Shown one piece after another: positions 45,280-56,190 of a DNA stretch of 64,000 nucleotides. The position numbers and the translations under genes were made by a program. The stretch spans positions 31,521,644 through 31,585,643 of the forward strand of contig NC_092806.1 of NCBI RefSeq assembly GCF_040954645.1. The letters run 5' to 3'. Source of the DNA: Diabrotica undecimpunctata. Its lineage: Eukaryota; Arthropoda; Insecta; Coleoptera; Chrysomelidae. The notes below the pieces were generated by a model, which was given only the letters and a program-made list of their open reading frames with translations, was not told the origin of the DNA and did no database searches. Each line of letters starts with the position of its first letter. Position 1 is the first letter of the stretch.

Positions 45280-46530
45280 GATAGCTTAATCGAAGGCGTT
45301 AACTGATGATGAATTGCGTCCTATAATAGAAGATTCAGAATTTTATAACTGGCACGTAGATATAGTAATGCAGATACGGACAAATTTTTACCTAGTGACC
45401 ACGATACTTCGTCAGCAGCGTCGCTGGAAAGTGAAAATTCAGAAGATGAAGCTGTAGACCGACAAAAAATGATGATGAACGGGCGTGTATGTATTCAGGT
45501 GATAAATATTATTTTTGTAAGAAAATTGGTATATGTGGTCAAAAGAATCATTTAAAGTAACTCGTACAAGGTCATAACGTTCGTTTATCATCCAATATAC
45601 ACTGATCATTGCAGTTATTAGTCACAAACAAATTTTTACAAATACTTTTGATGCATACCAACAATAAAGTAGAAATTTCGAGACTTCAGTATAAATCTCC
45701 TCAACCAACGTTTACCAAATCCGTGGATATGATCGAATTAAGAGCTTTTATTGGATTATTGTATTTATTCGGTGTAATACAGACCAACAACGAAAATATT
45801 TTGTGACTTTTTGCTGAGAATTTTGATTGTATTACTACCAGAGAAACTAGAAAATCTAACGACCGTTTAGCTGCAGTCAGCTAGATATGGGATCTTTTTA
45901 TATCCAATGTACAGAGTATTACACACCCGGTGTTAATTTTACCATACAACTGACAAAACATTATCAATTCCAGCTCAAACTGTTCTAATACTTGTAACAT
46001 AAATTGAATGTGTACAAATCGAAATATTCCTTGCGATAATTGGTTCATGTCCGTAGAATTATGTAATTTACTGAAAGCAAACAGTTTGATAGTTGTAGGG
46101 ACTTTGAAGCAAAATAAGCTCAAAATTCCTCCTTAATTTAGGAAACATAGAAAACAAGCTGTTTCCTCTTCCAATTTTGGGAATAATGAAAATATAACTA
46201 TGTGTTCTCATGTGTTTAAGAGAAATTGAGCTGTAGTAATGCTCGCCACGATGCATTAAGATCAGATATTCTTATGGACTTTAATGCTTATAAAGTAGGT
46301 GTAGATCCACTAGATAAACTGCGTGATAATTATACACTTTTACGAAGAACACGTCGTTGGCCAATGGCAATTTTTAACACAATTCTAAATGTAGTAGACT
46401 ATAATAATACTTAACCGCAACAAAAACGTCGATTACGTAGACGATGCAGCACGGAGAAATATTTTAAACAATCTTGGAATGACTTTAGTGAAACCACATA
46501 TTGAGCGCCGTGATGTTAGATCACTTATTG
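45280..46530 (+). pseudogene. piggyBac transposase relic
   Basis: An acidic N-terminal region (EDSEFYNWHVDI near 45330), WSKESFKVTR (about 45540), then VDMIELRAFIGLLYLFGV (about 45725-45780), the second-D block NWFMSVELCNLL (about 46035-46075) with VVGTLKQNKLKIPP, and DFNAYKVGVDPLDKLRDNYTL (about 46275-46335) ending RRWPMAIFNTIL. The first catalytic D segment is missing between about 45890 and 46020. The second and third D positions are present (CDNWF, GVDPLD). The frames are broken many times. Distinct from the copies at 6.2, 37 and 49.8 kb. Ends not identified. Confidence 0.8.
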
Positions 46531-46706
46531 TGAGTTAAGAGATATAATAATAAGACTCGGTGGTACTCTTATTTTTGTCCTTTGTTCACGACAAGCTGAC
46601 AAAAAAAATAAGAAAATAAGTGCGTGAAAATGTCGAAATCACATATGCACTATTCAGAGAAGTATAGTTTACTCCATATGTTTTAAAATAATTCTATACT
46701 ATGTAG

Positions 46707-46767
<61 letters not shown>

Positions 46768-47379
46768 ACTCGTAAATAAAATGTTTGATCAAAAGTAGCA
46801 ATATCGATTTTTTTAACATTTTAGTCTGCGTTCCGCGAAAACCTGACTAGACAATTTACATAACTTTATTTCACCGTACCACTTAAGGATAAAATTTTAA
46901 GATAAACCACATTTTAAGTGCAAGCTGAAAACGTCAATTAATTACTAGAAACACTAGGGTCGGTTTTAAAGAAAAATTCAATTCATTGTAGTCACAAAAA
47001 TATAAAAAAAAAGTGATTTATACAGTAGAATGGGTTTTAAAAGAAAAGAGTCTACGATTGATTTGCTGCGGTCACTTAATCTGCTGACTGGGTCAAATTG
47101 CAGGATTCTTGGTCTATCGGAATGAAGTGGTGATTATTCAAGTTAAACTCGAGTTGTATGTGTTTAATGTTACCTAAAGAAACGAATCTCTTTTTAGAGT
47201 ATTAGGGTTGGAATATAAATTTTGAAGTAATGTAACATTAGATACAAACCTGATATGGTATTAGTTATACAATTTTTAAAAAAAGATATTGAACGAACGA
47301 CTGAACCTTATAGTAAAGGAAAATAATTTTTTTTCTGGACATCTGGTACTTGACAAGTTTTCCGATAATATATACCTAT
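46531..47379. other. Non-coding stretch
   Basis: Contains the TA microsatellite listed separately. No gene recognised. Confidence 0.5.
46709..46764. repeat. (AT)n microsatellite
   Basis: Pure AT run. Confidence 0.97.
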
Positions 47380-47391
47380 AGTAAGCAAACC

Positions 47392-47974
47392 CGAATACAA
47401 CATTGAGGGGGTGAAAAACTTTATATACTTAGGATCCCTAGTCACGTCTGATAATAACGTTACGGAGGAAGTGAACGAAGATCAGATAACGTCGCAAGAA
47501 AAACAAAATGCCAAATATATAAAACCTTAATAAGTCCGGTACTCACATACGGCTCAGAAACCTGGACACTCACTAAAAGAGAGGTAACGTTGTTAGCCAC
47601 CTTCGAAAGAAAAATCTTGCGACACATATATAAGGGCACAAAAGAAAACGGAATATGGCGAAGAAGATACAACTCGAAACTATACAAAATATAGCAGGAT
47701 CCGGATATTATAACATTTATTAAAATAGGACGGCTGCGTTGGATAGGACATGTAGAAAGAATGGAAGAAGGCGAAATAACAAACAAAATATCCAAACAGA
47801 TGCCAGTAGGAAAAAGAACAAGAGGAAGACCGAAGCTGAACAAATAGAAAATGATATAACAACCTTAAAAATAAAAAACTGGAGAAAAAAAGCACGAAAC
47901 AGATCAGAATGGAGAAGAATCCTGGAACAGGCCAAGACCCAAAAAAGGTTGTCGAGCCAGTGATGATGATGATG
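47392..47974 (+). mobile_element. RTE-like LINE 3' fragment with 12-bp duplication and (TGA)n tail
   Basis: AGTAAGCAAACC at 47380-47391 and 47975-47986 bounds the insert. Inside, the frame reads FIYLGSLVTSDN, LISPVLTYGSETWTL, FERKILRHIYKG, GRLRWIGHVERMEEGE and GKRTRGRPKLN, and ends in TGATGATGATGA at about 47961-47973. The YGSETWTL / FERKILR / RLRW-GHV-RM / RGRPK order and TGA tail differ from the GAA-tailed BovB-like copies. Only the post-RT domain was inserted, with two frame breaks. Confidence 0.87.
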
Positions 47975-47989
47975 AGTAAGCAAACCTAT

Positions 47990-48600
47990 AGGTTTTTTGC
48001 AGAAATTTTGGTGTGGTTTTTTAATTATGAAGAGTTTAGACCGAAAAATGCTTTTTTTTAACTTTTTTTAACTTTTTTACCTTTTTAACTTTTTTAAATT
48101 TTGCCTATCATTAACCCTCCAGTAGACAGGTGTGTTAAAAATTACACGAGTACACAGGCTTGTTAGGACCAATTTTTTTGTCAATTTTTTTAGTATAAAA
48201 TATATTTTTCAAAAAATAGGTTATTTTTTATAACGTTTAAAATACTCAAAAATACAAAAAACTGTTACTTTTTGAAAAATGAAAGGACTGATACGTTTTC
48301 ATACACACTTATGACAAATCAATGGTGAAAAAAAGGAAGTATTCTTGAAGTGTGTAAAACATTTTTATTCCTAGCTGAGCGCTTTCGGCTTACAAACGAT
48401 CTTCGGATCTGTGGTCAAATATTGTATCTATATAAGTATTATACTTAAGTACAGCTATCTGTTGCTTTAACTCCAATAAAATGGTCGGGTTCTGACACGC
48501 GTACCGTAATCAAATTTTTTATTGTGTGTTTTGTAGAATCCAGTATAGAATACTTTGTATTTTTTCATTAAAAAAAAAGAAAAAATAAAATAGAACTAGC
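47990..48600. other. Low-complexity T-rich stretch
   Basis: Repeated ACTTTTTT and TTTTAACTTTTT units at about 48055-48100. A decayed hammerhead-like motif near 48390 is listed separately. Confidence 0.5.
48375..48412 (-). ncRNA. Decayed hammerhead-like motif
   Basis: The minus strand reads CCGAAGA, T, CG, an 8-base loop, CCGAAA, then the palindrome AGCGCT and C. The layout matches the hammerhead order with the same extra T as at 39.3 kb, but the first box has U4 replaced by C and stem I pairs poorly. A low-confidence fossil. Confidence 0.3.
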
Positions 48601-48614
48601 ATTTTCATAAGCTT

Positions 48615-49690
48615 ATTTTCTGCTTTTTATAGTGCCGTGCACCTATAGTGCGTTGACGAATAATCTTAGCCAGATGTCTGTCTTTTGCGTCATACAAAAG
48701 CTCGCGATGTTATTTATGCGCGTCCAATTCATTATATTCAGTAGCCATAACATTTGTTTGCGGCCTATTCTTCTTTTGTCCTCAATCTTTCCTTGGATAA
48801 TTAGTTGAGGGATTAAGTATTTTTTTCTTCTCAAGATATGGCTCAGACATAAAATTTTTCGTACCTTGATCAAGTTAAGTAATTCTCTCACAGTAGCTGA
48901 CTTCTAAAGAGTTCCTAATTTCTCACCCTATTTGTCCATGGCATTGATAATGCAAGATATTTTGCACGTCCATGTCTCCATGCCATGTAACAATATGGAC
49001 CATACATAGCATTTAACGATCCTGTAGCGGATATTAAAGGAAATATTATTGTAGTGGAGTTACATTGTAGCTTGCCTTGCTTGTTTGGTAAAACATTTTA
49101 TTTCTTGTTGAGGCTCCCATTAGTTATTCACTACGACTCTCAAGTATTTTAATATTTTTACTTGCTCTATTGGAGCATTATCTAGTTGCAGCTGCACTCT
49201 TAAAAGTTCATTTTTCTTATTGCCATGCAATTATTTTTTCCAGCATTTATCTTTCAGCCATATATTTTTCGTACGGTATTTATTTTATTTACCGTCAACT
49301 GCATATCATGTTCATTGTCTGTGATTCTCGCGGTATTAAACTTTATACCTTTATACCAAAACCTTCGAAAACTTTCTCCACATAGAGGTTGACCAGTACA
49401 GGAGACAAAATACATCCCTGCCACAACCCTCTTAAAATTTAAAATTCCTGTGTATTTATTGATTTGTTCAGCATCACTCATGCTTTTTGATTCCAATAGA
49501 GCTTCTGGATTACAATTATACCTTTCTCGTAAATTTTAGCGTTGTGTAGCATTTTTATCATTGTATCCTTTTACGGCGTCAAACACTTTTTTATAATCAA
49601 GAAATGTAACGAATATATCCTTTCTTTGGATATATTCGTTATTGTGATCAAGTGCCAACGTTTTTGTCAGACTTTGCCGAATAATACCTT
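48615..49690 (-). pseudogene. BovB-like LINE polyprotein relic
   Basis: From high to low coordinates: FVTFLDYKKVFD (about 49600), LYWNQKA (about 49500), a GC-QGCILSPVLVNLYVE-like block (about 49410), degraded RT, IVKCYVWSILLHGMETWT (about 49010), then an open C-terminal frame (48643-48891) with LCLSHILRRKKYLIPQLI and GRKQMLWLLNIMNW. The catalytic YADD segment is unrecognisable. A perfect 13-bp palindrome with a 7-base loop lies inside the RT part at 49608-49640. Confidence 0.75.
49608..49640. repeat. Perfect 13-bp hairpin inside a LINE relic
   Basis: AACGAATATATCC at 49608-49620, loop TTTCTTT, GGATATATTCGTT at 49628-49640. Probably a local inverted duplication after the LINE died. Confidence 0.7.
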
Positions 49691-49744
49691 GTACTCAAAA
49701 TTACAGAGTATATTTCTATAATTTTTATACTTCTATAACTTTGA

Positions 49745-50163
49745 TGGTCTACCTATTGCAACGTGTTGCATCGTTGGGAACGGTAAGACGATCAAGATTA
49801 CCCAATTGTAAGCTACCTTCTGACCAGCAACACAAAAAGAACCCAAAGGATCTTCAAAAGAATTCGTATGTGATATTGATGGTGTTGAGGTATCTTCAGT
49901 GATTTGGCTGGATAATAAATCTGTTATTCCAATCAACATATAAAGGTAAAATGCCACTAACTGAGGCCAAACGTTGGGACAGGAAGCAACGTAAGTACAT
50001 TAGCAATAAATGTCCAAGTTTGGTTCCTGAATATAACGCTCATATGGGTAAAGTTGACGCTATGGACAGTTATATCGGTCGTTATAACATAAAGATGCAG
50101 ACAAAAAAATGGTATCTCCGGTTATTTTATCACCTCTTGGATATGACTTTTGTCAACAGTTAG
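49745..50163 (+). pseudogene. piggyBac transposase C-terminal fragment
   Basis: Reads CDIDGVEVSSVIWLDNKSVI (about 49872-49932) and, in the open frame 49951-50163, PSLVPEYNAHMGKVDAMDSY then KKWYLRLFYHLLDMTFVN. The M(G)-VD--D block contains the third catalytic D. Only the last third of a piggyBac (PGBD-like) transposase remains, and the first two catalytic D residues lie in missing sequence. Confidence 0.8.
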
Positions 50164-50169
50164 AAGGTA

Positions 50170-50520
50170 GTAATATGTAAGTCATATATACATAATATAC
50201 ATAATATACATAATTTACCATGATAATAATATTAATAAAATAAAAATAATGTTTCGTGATACAACTGTTAATTTGTCTGACATTGACAGATACAAAATTT
50301 AATTGTTGTTTGTTGTGTATATAAGTACACATTTGAACTTTCTTGAGATATTTACAAGTTTTAATTTATAATTTAACATGCCGTACGAGGCTCAAGACAA
50401 ATCTGAACAGAATGGAAAATTAATTACTATTTAAATTTAAAAATAGCTTCAGAACAATATTAAGAATGGAAAAATAATAATATTATTAAGAAATATTGAA
50501 TATATTTACAAAAGGAACGT
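50170..50520. other. AT-rich spacer
   Basis: Nothing recognised. Confidence 0.5.
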
Positions 50521-50521
50521 T

Positions 50522-50625
50522 TTCTGTCTCTCTCTTACCTATATCTTACATATGTAATGATTTTGCCGATTCACTCCCGTACAAATTTCCAACGTTGAAC
50601 GCGAGTATAGCAGTACAACTTCAAA
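50522..50625 (+). repeat. Dispersed repeat, copy 1
   Basis: Resembles 56487-56605 in the same orientation (shared TTACATATGTAATG, GATT, ACTCCC, TATAGCA and ACTTC blocks) with moderate divergence. Family unknown: a SINE, MITE or element edge. Confidence 0.6.
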
Positions 50626-50649
50626 ATTACTATTATTTATACTATAAGG

Positions 50650-51266
50650 GAGAGCGCCCACCAAACTGGCATGGCAAGTGGCAAGTAGCAAGTAGCGCGC
50701 GTATAGCATGTTACTTAAAATGTAACCAATGCAAACGAATGATTCAGCGCACACCAAAATGACAGTGGCAGTGGCGTCATGCAGCTTGCTACGCCACGAC
50801 ATAAAAATGGAGCTTCTTCTACTTTTTGCCACGTGCTACTTGCATTTTGCATGTGTGTTTTTTAAACAATTTAAATATGGAACACAGTCCAGACTTTATA
50901 TTCGTTTTATCGTCTTATTAATTGAGAAATTTCCAGGTATCTATAACAATACAAGTCCGCATTTTTTATTTCTTTAAAAACATTAAATTTAGTTGCATCC
51001 CTTGATTACCCTTGAATCTCTTTCCAATAAGGTTGTACCCAAAATTGACGTTAAGGGGGAGTTTTGTTCATATTGTTGACGTTTAAAAGCGTTAGCATAA
51101 CTTCATCCTCAGAGGGCGATATTTTGAATTTAAATATTATGCACTGATAGTAGCATGCTACTAGTCATTTTAATTTTATGCTACTTTGGTGTGCGGTAAC
51201 TGCCATGCTAGTGCCGTGCCCGTGCTGCCATGTTACATTTGTCACGCCAGTTTGGTGGGCGCTCTC
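50650..51266. mobile_element. Non-autonomous TIR element
   Basis: GAGAGCGCCCACCAAACTGGC at 50650-50670 recurs inverted at 51246-51266, and similarity continues for about ten more bases. The sequence outside the right repeat reads, on the minus strand, CAGTGGCGGAGGTTAGC, a hAT-like terminus, so the true right end may be about 51287 and the left end truncated. The interior has no protein motif. Several CAAGTAGC, GTGGC and GCTAC words repeat on both strands. Confidence 0.7.
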
Positions 51267-51289
51267 GCTAACCTCCGCCACTGTCAAAA

Positions 51290-51955
51290 TATTTATTTCT
51301 TAGTACCTACTTGCTATAATAGTAGTATTTAAATTGTGTTATCCTATTTTATTTTTAGCTTAAACATTAGTGTAATAAACTCTTTGTAAATTCTTCTAAG
51401 AATATAATAAAATTATTAGATTAGATTTATTTTCCTTTTTTTTTAAATAATGCGTACTTTTTTTATTCCTCTTGTAACGTATTGTCAAAAACCTTTATTA
51501 TCTATAGTCATTACTGAAATTGGAGGAAGACCCTTAGCAAAATACATGCTTATATTCTTTTGTGAGTAAATTTAAAAGCTATTAAGAAAATTAATAACCC
51601 CATTGTGTTCACTTTGTGTACTTTACGTTAATGAATCAGACGTTCTGAAGGAGATATAGGCTCAAAAAGCGGCCTAAGGTATTTTTTTTTAAATTAAATC
51701 TAATTAAAAGGTTAAAAAAAGAGTTTGAAAGGATAATCATTTATATTTGATGAGCTCACAATATCGGGATTCGATTTATTCTTATAGCTTTTTTTTTCAG
51801 AGAAACTTTGTTATTTATCTCGTTATTATTTAACAATAACTTTGAATGCTTTCAAATATAATGGGGCAGATTTGAACGTATAAACACACAAATTTATACA
51901 TTTTAAATCCAAGACAAACTCAAATTACTACATCTCATTGCCTAAACACTCCAAA
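51290..51955. other. AT-rich spacer
   Basis: Nothing recognised. Confidence 0.5.
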
Positions 51956-51959
51956 TCTA

Positions 51960-53290
51960 ACACAGTGGTTTACAAATTTTTTGAAACTCCGGTTTTTACC
52001 ACTGCCACTCAAGCTTTATTTAGCAAAAGATTTCCATTACTCTGTTACCCCAAGTCACATTCTAATTGACACAATCATCTGTCAAACGGAAGAAGCCTTT
52101 TTTAATTTATCTTTTGAGGATGCTGAAATAGCTAGATAAACAATCGACAAAGTTGTTCGACAATTTAAAACCTGCTACTCCAAACATTAATCATTTCGTG
52201 AGAAAAGCCCTAAAAGACCTTCAATCAAATGTAAATCTAGTCGTTCATCTGATCGATAAAGGGAACGACGCAGTTATCCCAAACATTTCGTCTTGTATTT
52301 ATAAACTGTCAAATCTTAGCAGCACTCCCGACTACAAACCAATTTCTAATATTCCAACAATTTACTTAGAGAAAACAACAAAAGTCATCATCAATAAATC
52401 CTTCTTTTCTGTTGACATAAAGCACTTTAACTGTAAATAAATAATATTGAATTCCATGTTAAAAGTCTTATAGAACATCTCAATCATATGGTTTACCTAA
52501 AATTCATAAACCCGATATTCCACTACGTCCAATTGTCAGTGCATATAGCTATCCCATACAACTATTGTTCATGTTTCATCCTTTGTAAAAAAAATCTTTT
52601 CCTTCGAACTGTTTTGTCATTTTATTAAACTGAAGCAATTATGCTATCTCACCCTCAGACACTAGGGTAAGTTTCGAAATTATTTCACTTTTTACAAACA
52701 GTCTCGTCGATGAAACCGTAATTATATTCTGGAAACTAAACAGAATATCAAGCAAGACCACTTATCTCTCAATAAACGTTACATTTCCAACACTTATTTC
52801 ATTTTATAAAATTCTATAAAAAAGTCAAATGTGTCACAATTTAATCCAAACCCTCTTTAGTAACTAACAGTATCTTCATGGAAGATCTGAGCACTGTCCT
52901 CATTATTTATTAAACCCACATATTTGCTACGACAGGTCAATGATTTATTCGTCATCTGACCCCGGTAAGGTGCCTCTTATCCACTTCACAACAAAGACTG
53001 ATTTATCCTTACCATTCCTAGACGCCCTCTTAGAAAAACCAATCGCAAAGTTCACAATAACTCTGTTTACCGAAAACCCACATACCAACCACTAGTTGCT
53101 AGCCAACTGCCATCAGAAAACATCAACAATTAATTCAGTCATTAATACTTTTATTTCCAGATCAATACGCCTTTTCAGATATTCAAGTAGATTCGTAGCA
53201 CTGTTTTCTCTAAAATAAGCCCTCATACAAAATGGTTACCTCGCAAAACATTTAAATAGGTGCACCCAAAGGCTTCTATTTCAAGTTTTT
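51960..53290 (+). pseudogene. Penelope-like element reverse transcriptase relic
   Basis: The frame 52153-52440 reads NHFVRKALKDLQSNVNLVVH, then IDKGNDAVIPNISSCIYKL, matching the Penelope region before the RT core. After a shift it reads YGLPKIHKPDIPLRPIVSAY (about 52485-52545), the hallmark of Penelope RTs. Further on come SFEIISLFTNSLVDETV (about 52672) and LPFLDALLEKP (about 53008). The YADD block and the GIY-YIG nuclease are not recognised. Stops and frameshifts are numerous. It supplies a plausible source family for the hammerhead-bearing repeats in this window. Confidence 0.82.
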
Positions 53291-53299
53291 TCTCAATCT

Positions 53300-54088
53300 A
53301 AAAAATCAGATCCTTATTTAGATTTTCCTGATCTTCATTAAGTTTAGTGTCAAAGTCATAGCCAATTAGGTAAAATACTGTGTTTCTATTAATATTTTAC
53401 ACACCAACAAACTTAACTTCTTAGTTATTTTGATATTTTAACCAATACAACGCCAATACTAACAAATATTCAAATATCAGTTTAAAATCAATCAATTCAA
53501 TCTAATAAAATTTCACCTAATTGTTGTTGCAATTATTGTTTTGCTTAAAGAATTACAAATAACTCACAAATTCAAGCAGTTAGGTATAGAAAATTACTAA
53601 AATACAGGGTATTCCATTTAAGAAAACTCGAAAAATACTCATTCGTGTTTCGACCTACCCTGTATATTAAAATTCAATATTTCGCTATGTTTATCTTTTC
53701 AGACAACAGTAGACTATATTTAAAATCTTTTGAAGATAAATATATTTTTTGATGTCAAAACTCTACAATTCTACAGAATGTTAATTTTACTAAGAAATTA
53801 ATAAAAAAAAACCGAAATTATTTTCTTAACTACCTTGTATATCATTGACAAACATTATATTAAAAAATAAACAAAAAATTAAGTCCAAAAATGTAAAAAC
53901 ACACAGGGTGTTCTATTAAAAAAAGATTTTTTAATTTAACAGGTGACCCTGTATATTTGAAAATATTTTTAGAGTATGGCCCTAACTATGCTCCAACTTT
54001 TACTTAAATATTTTTTTATCGTATCTCTTACAATAAATCAGTAATTGGACTTTCTCGCACTAATGCTGCACCTTCTATATATAAATAC
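53300..54088. other. Non-coding stretch with ACAGGGT-ended repeats
   Basis: Two short units start ACAGGGT(A/G)TTC and end ACCCTGTA: 53608-53663 and 53904-53955. They look like copies of a small palindromic-ended repeat. The rest is AT-rich. Confidence 0.45.
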
Positions 54089-54090
54089 TA

Positions 54091-55198
54091 GGGCGGTCTG
54101 ATAAGTACTTAGCCTACAAAAGAAAAACGAAAATCTTGGAAAAGTGGCGATTTATTTCTCAACATTCTTTTAGCTGGATACACTTGACCCAGCGGTGCTC
54201 CCACTTCTTTAGCCCCTCTGGAAAATACGTTTTCTTGAGGTCTGCAGAGTAGACTTCCGTGGCAGCGATAACCTTCTGTTTCGAGTTAAATTTCTGCCCG
54301 GCGAGGGCATTTTTTCAGTTTGGAAACAAAAAGAAGTCACACGGGACCAAATCTAGAGAATATAGTGAATGAAGCAACAGTTTGTAGTCCAATTCGACCA
54401 ATTTCGCCATGGCGATGGTAGAGGTATGAGCGAGTCCGTTGTTATGGTAAAAGAGTACTTTTTTTTCGCTAAAAGGGGTAATTTTTTCTGTAATTAGGTG
54501 TCAAATCGGCCCAATAATTTGGCGTAATGGAGCCCTGTGACAGTTTTGCCATTCTCCACGTAGTCGAGGTAGATCACCACATGCGAATCTCAAAAAATGG
54601 TGGCCATCGCCTTTCCGGCCGATAGAACAGTCTTCGCCTCATACGGAGCACGTTCGTTGTGTGTTTCTTGGTCCCTGGTATGTAACAATGGATTCATGTT
54701 TCGTCAACGGTTACCAAACGACGTAGAAACTCCTTTATTTTGCTTAAATAGCGTCAAACACTGCTTTGCAGTGACCTCACGGTTAAGGTTGTTGTCTGTA
54801 GTGAACAAACGCGGCAATCATCGCACCGACAGCTTTCTCATGCCCCAAAGTTTAGGCAGGATTTGACATACTCGGTCTTTTGAGATACCTACTGTCTCAG
54901 CTATCTCGCGTACCTGCAGTAGGCGGTCTGCCAATATGAGATCGTGGACTTTTGTCAGGTTATCCTCCGTGGTAGCCGATTTCGGGGCACCTGGACGTGG
55001 CTCATCAAACACCGACGTGCTACCATGTTGAAATTCGTTAAACCAATTTTTGAGGGTTGCCATCAAAGGAAAAGAGTTACTGTACACAACATACAAGCGC
55101 TCTTTGACTTCGTCTACAAGAATGTATTAAACGATAGTAGATTTCTCATGAGATAGTCGCGCCATCGAGCGGTGAGGCTAAGTAATTATCGGACCGCC
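54091..55198 (-). mobile_element. Mariner element with TA duplication
   Basis: TA at 54089-54090 and 55199-55200 flank ends GGGCGGTCTGATAAGTACTT (left) and GGCGGTCCGATAATTACTT (right, reverse-complemented), which differ by two substitutions and one missing G. About 1.1 kb, slightly shorter than the usual 1.3 kb. A transposase relic lies on the minus strand. Confidence 0.9.
54150..55096 (-). pseudogene. Mariner (DDD) transposase, inactive
   Basis: The open N-terminal block (54818-55096) reads LKNWFNEFQHGSTSVFDEPR and REIAETVGISKDRVCQIL (helix-turn-helix), then MRKLSVR. Broken frames continue with a DSHVVIYLDYV block (first D, about 54575; the W before it is a stop), YHNNGLAHTS (about 54440), where the second catalytic D is N, and YSLDLVPCDFFLFPN (about 54340, third D kept), ending with EHRWVKCIQL near 54170. 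Loss of the second D, stops and a small deletion make it non-functional. Confidence 0.88.
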
Positions 55199-55200
55199 TA

Positions 55201-55883
55201 CGTATATAATAATATAAGTTTTTTATAATTTATAATTTACAATATATTAAAAAACAAGCGTATTATTTCGATTATAATGGTTAATTATTTTGATATTACT
55301 AAACGAAAAATAATATATTTATAGATTCAACTATATTTAATAAACCAATATTTCTTTTACAAACAAAGGAAATTCCTCACACATTCCTGTTTCTTGGCCT
55401 GAGTTAGTCCTCTCATCCGTTCAAGGCATCGCATTCACGACTTTGTGGTTTTTGTTTTATTACTATACACGTGACAATTTTCTTTCTTTGCTTTGCCAAA
55501 TTTAACCGATTTTAATAGCTAAAATACTATTGCTAATTTATTGTCTTAAATTTTATCTTTTGAAATATTAATTGCATGCAAAATTCCTATAGAAGGTAAC
55601 TATTTACCTTTAGATAATATTCTGAAAAATCTAATAACAAATTTGCTGATTTCTAACCCTAGTTTCCAAAAATAAGTGATATTTATTACATAATGACGGT
55701 ATTAGATTTTTATTTCGATGCAGGGCAGCGGCAAGCCACTTATACGTATTTCAACCTCCTTAAGTCTAATCAGAGCTGCATATGCTGATGCTCTGAATCG
55801 ACACGGAATCTATCCCGTTTTAGGACAATAATTATCGAAATAATTATTTACAGACGTAACAACGCTATCTAATAACAACTTAT
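55201..55883. other. AT-rich spacer
   Basis: Nothing recognised. Confidence 0.5.
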
Positions 55884-56190
55884 GAGAAATCATAAGATTT
55901 CCTACTTGGCGAAACTGAATTCAAATCTTTACCACTGTCCTTTCTACAAGTTGAAAAGCAGACAGATTGATGAATTAGTCGACAAGAGCTTTATTTATTT
56001 CTTTACTCTGTTTAGAGTACCAGAAACTGAATTCACTACGAATTTTGACCATGATGAACGGCATGTGGAATGCATATTTTAGATTCCCTTGTCGACTAAT
56101 TCATCAATCTGTCTGCTTTGCAACTTGTAGAAAGTACAGTGGTAAACATTTGAATTCAGTTTCGCCAAGTAGGAAATCTTATGATTTCTC
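55884..56190. repeat. Inverted repeat with 103-bp arms, 100 of 103 identical
   Basis: Arms 55884-55986 and 56088-56190 are reverse complements with three mismatches, joined by a 101-bp spacer. Transcription through it would give a long hairpin RNA. No terminal motif of a known transposon and no target duplication was seen, and no protein could be assigned to the arm. Confidence 0.93.

Noticed and set aside
47460..47983. Several Phe/Leu-rich minus frames
   Set aside because: Antisense shadows of the RTE-like LINE fragment on the plus strand.
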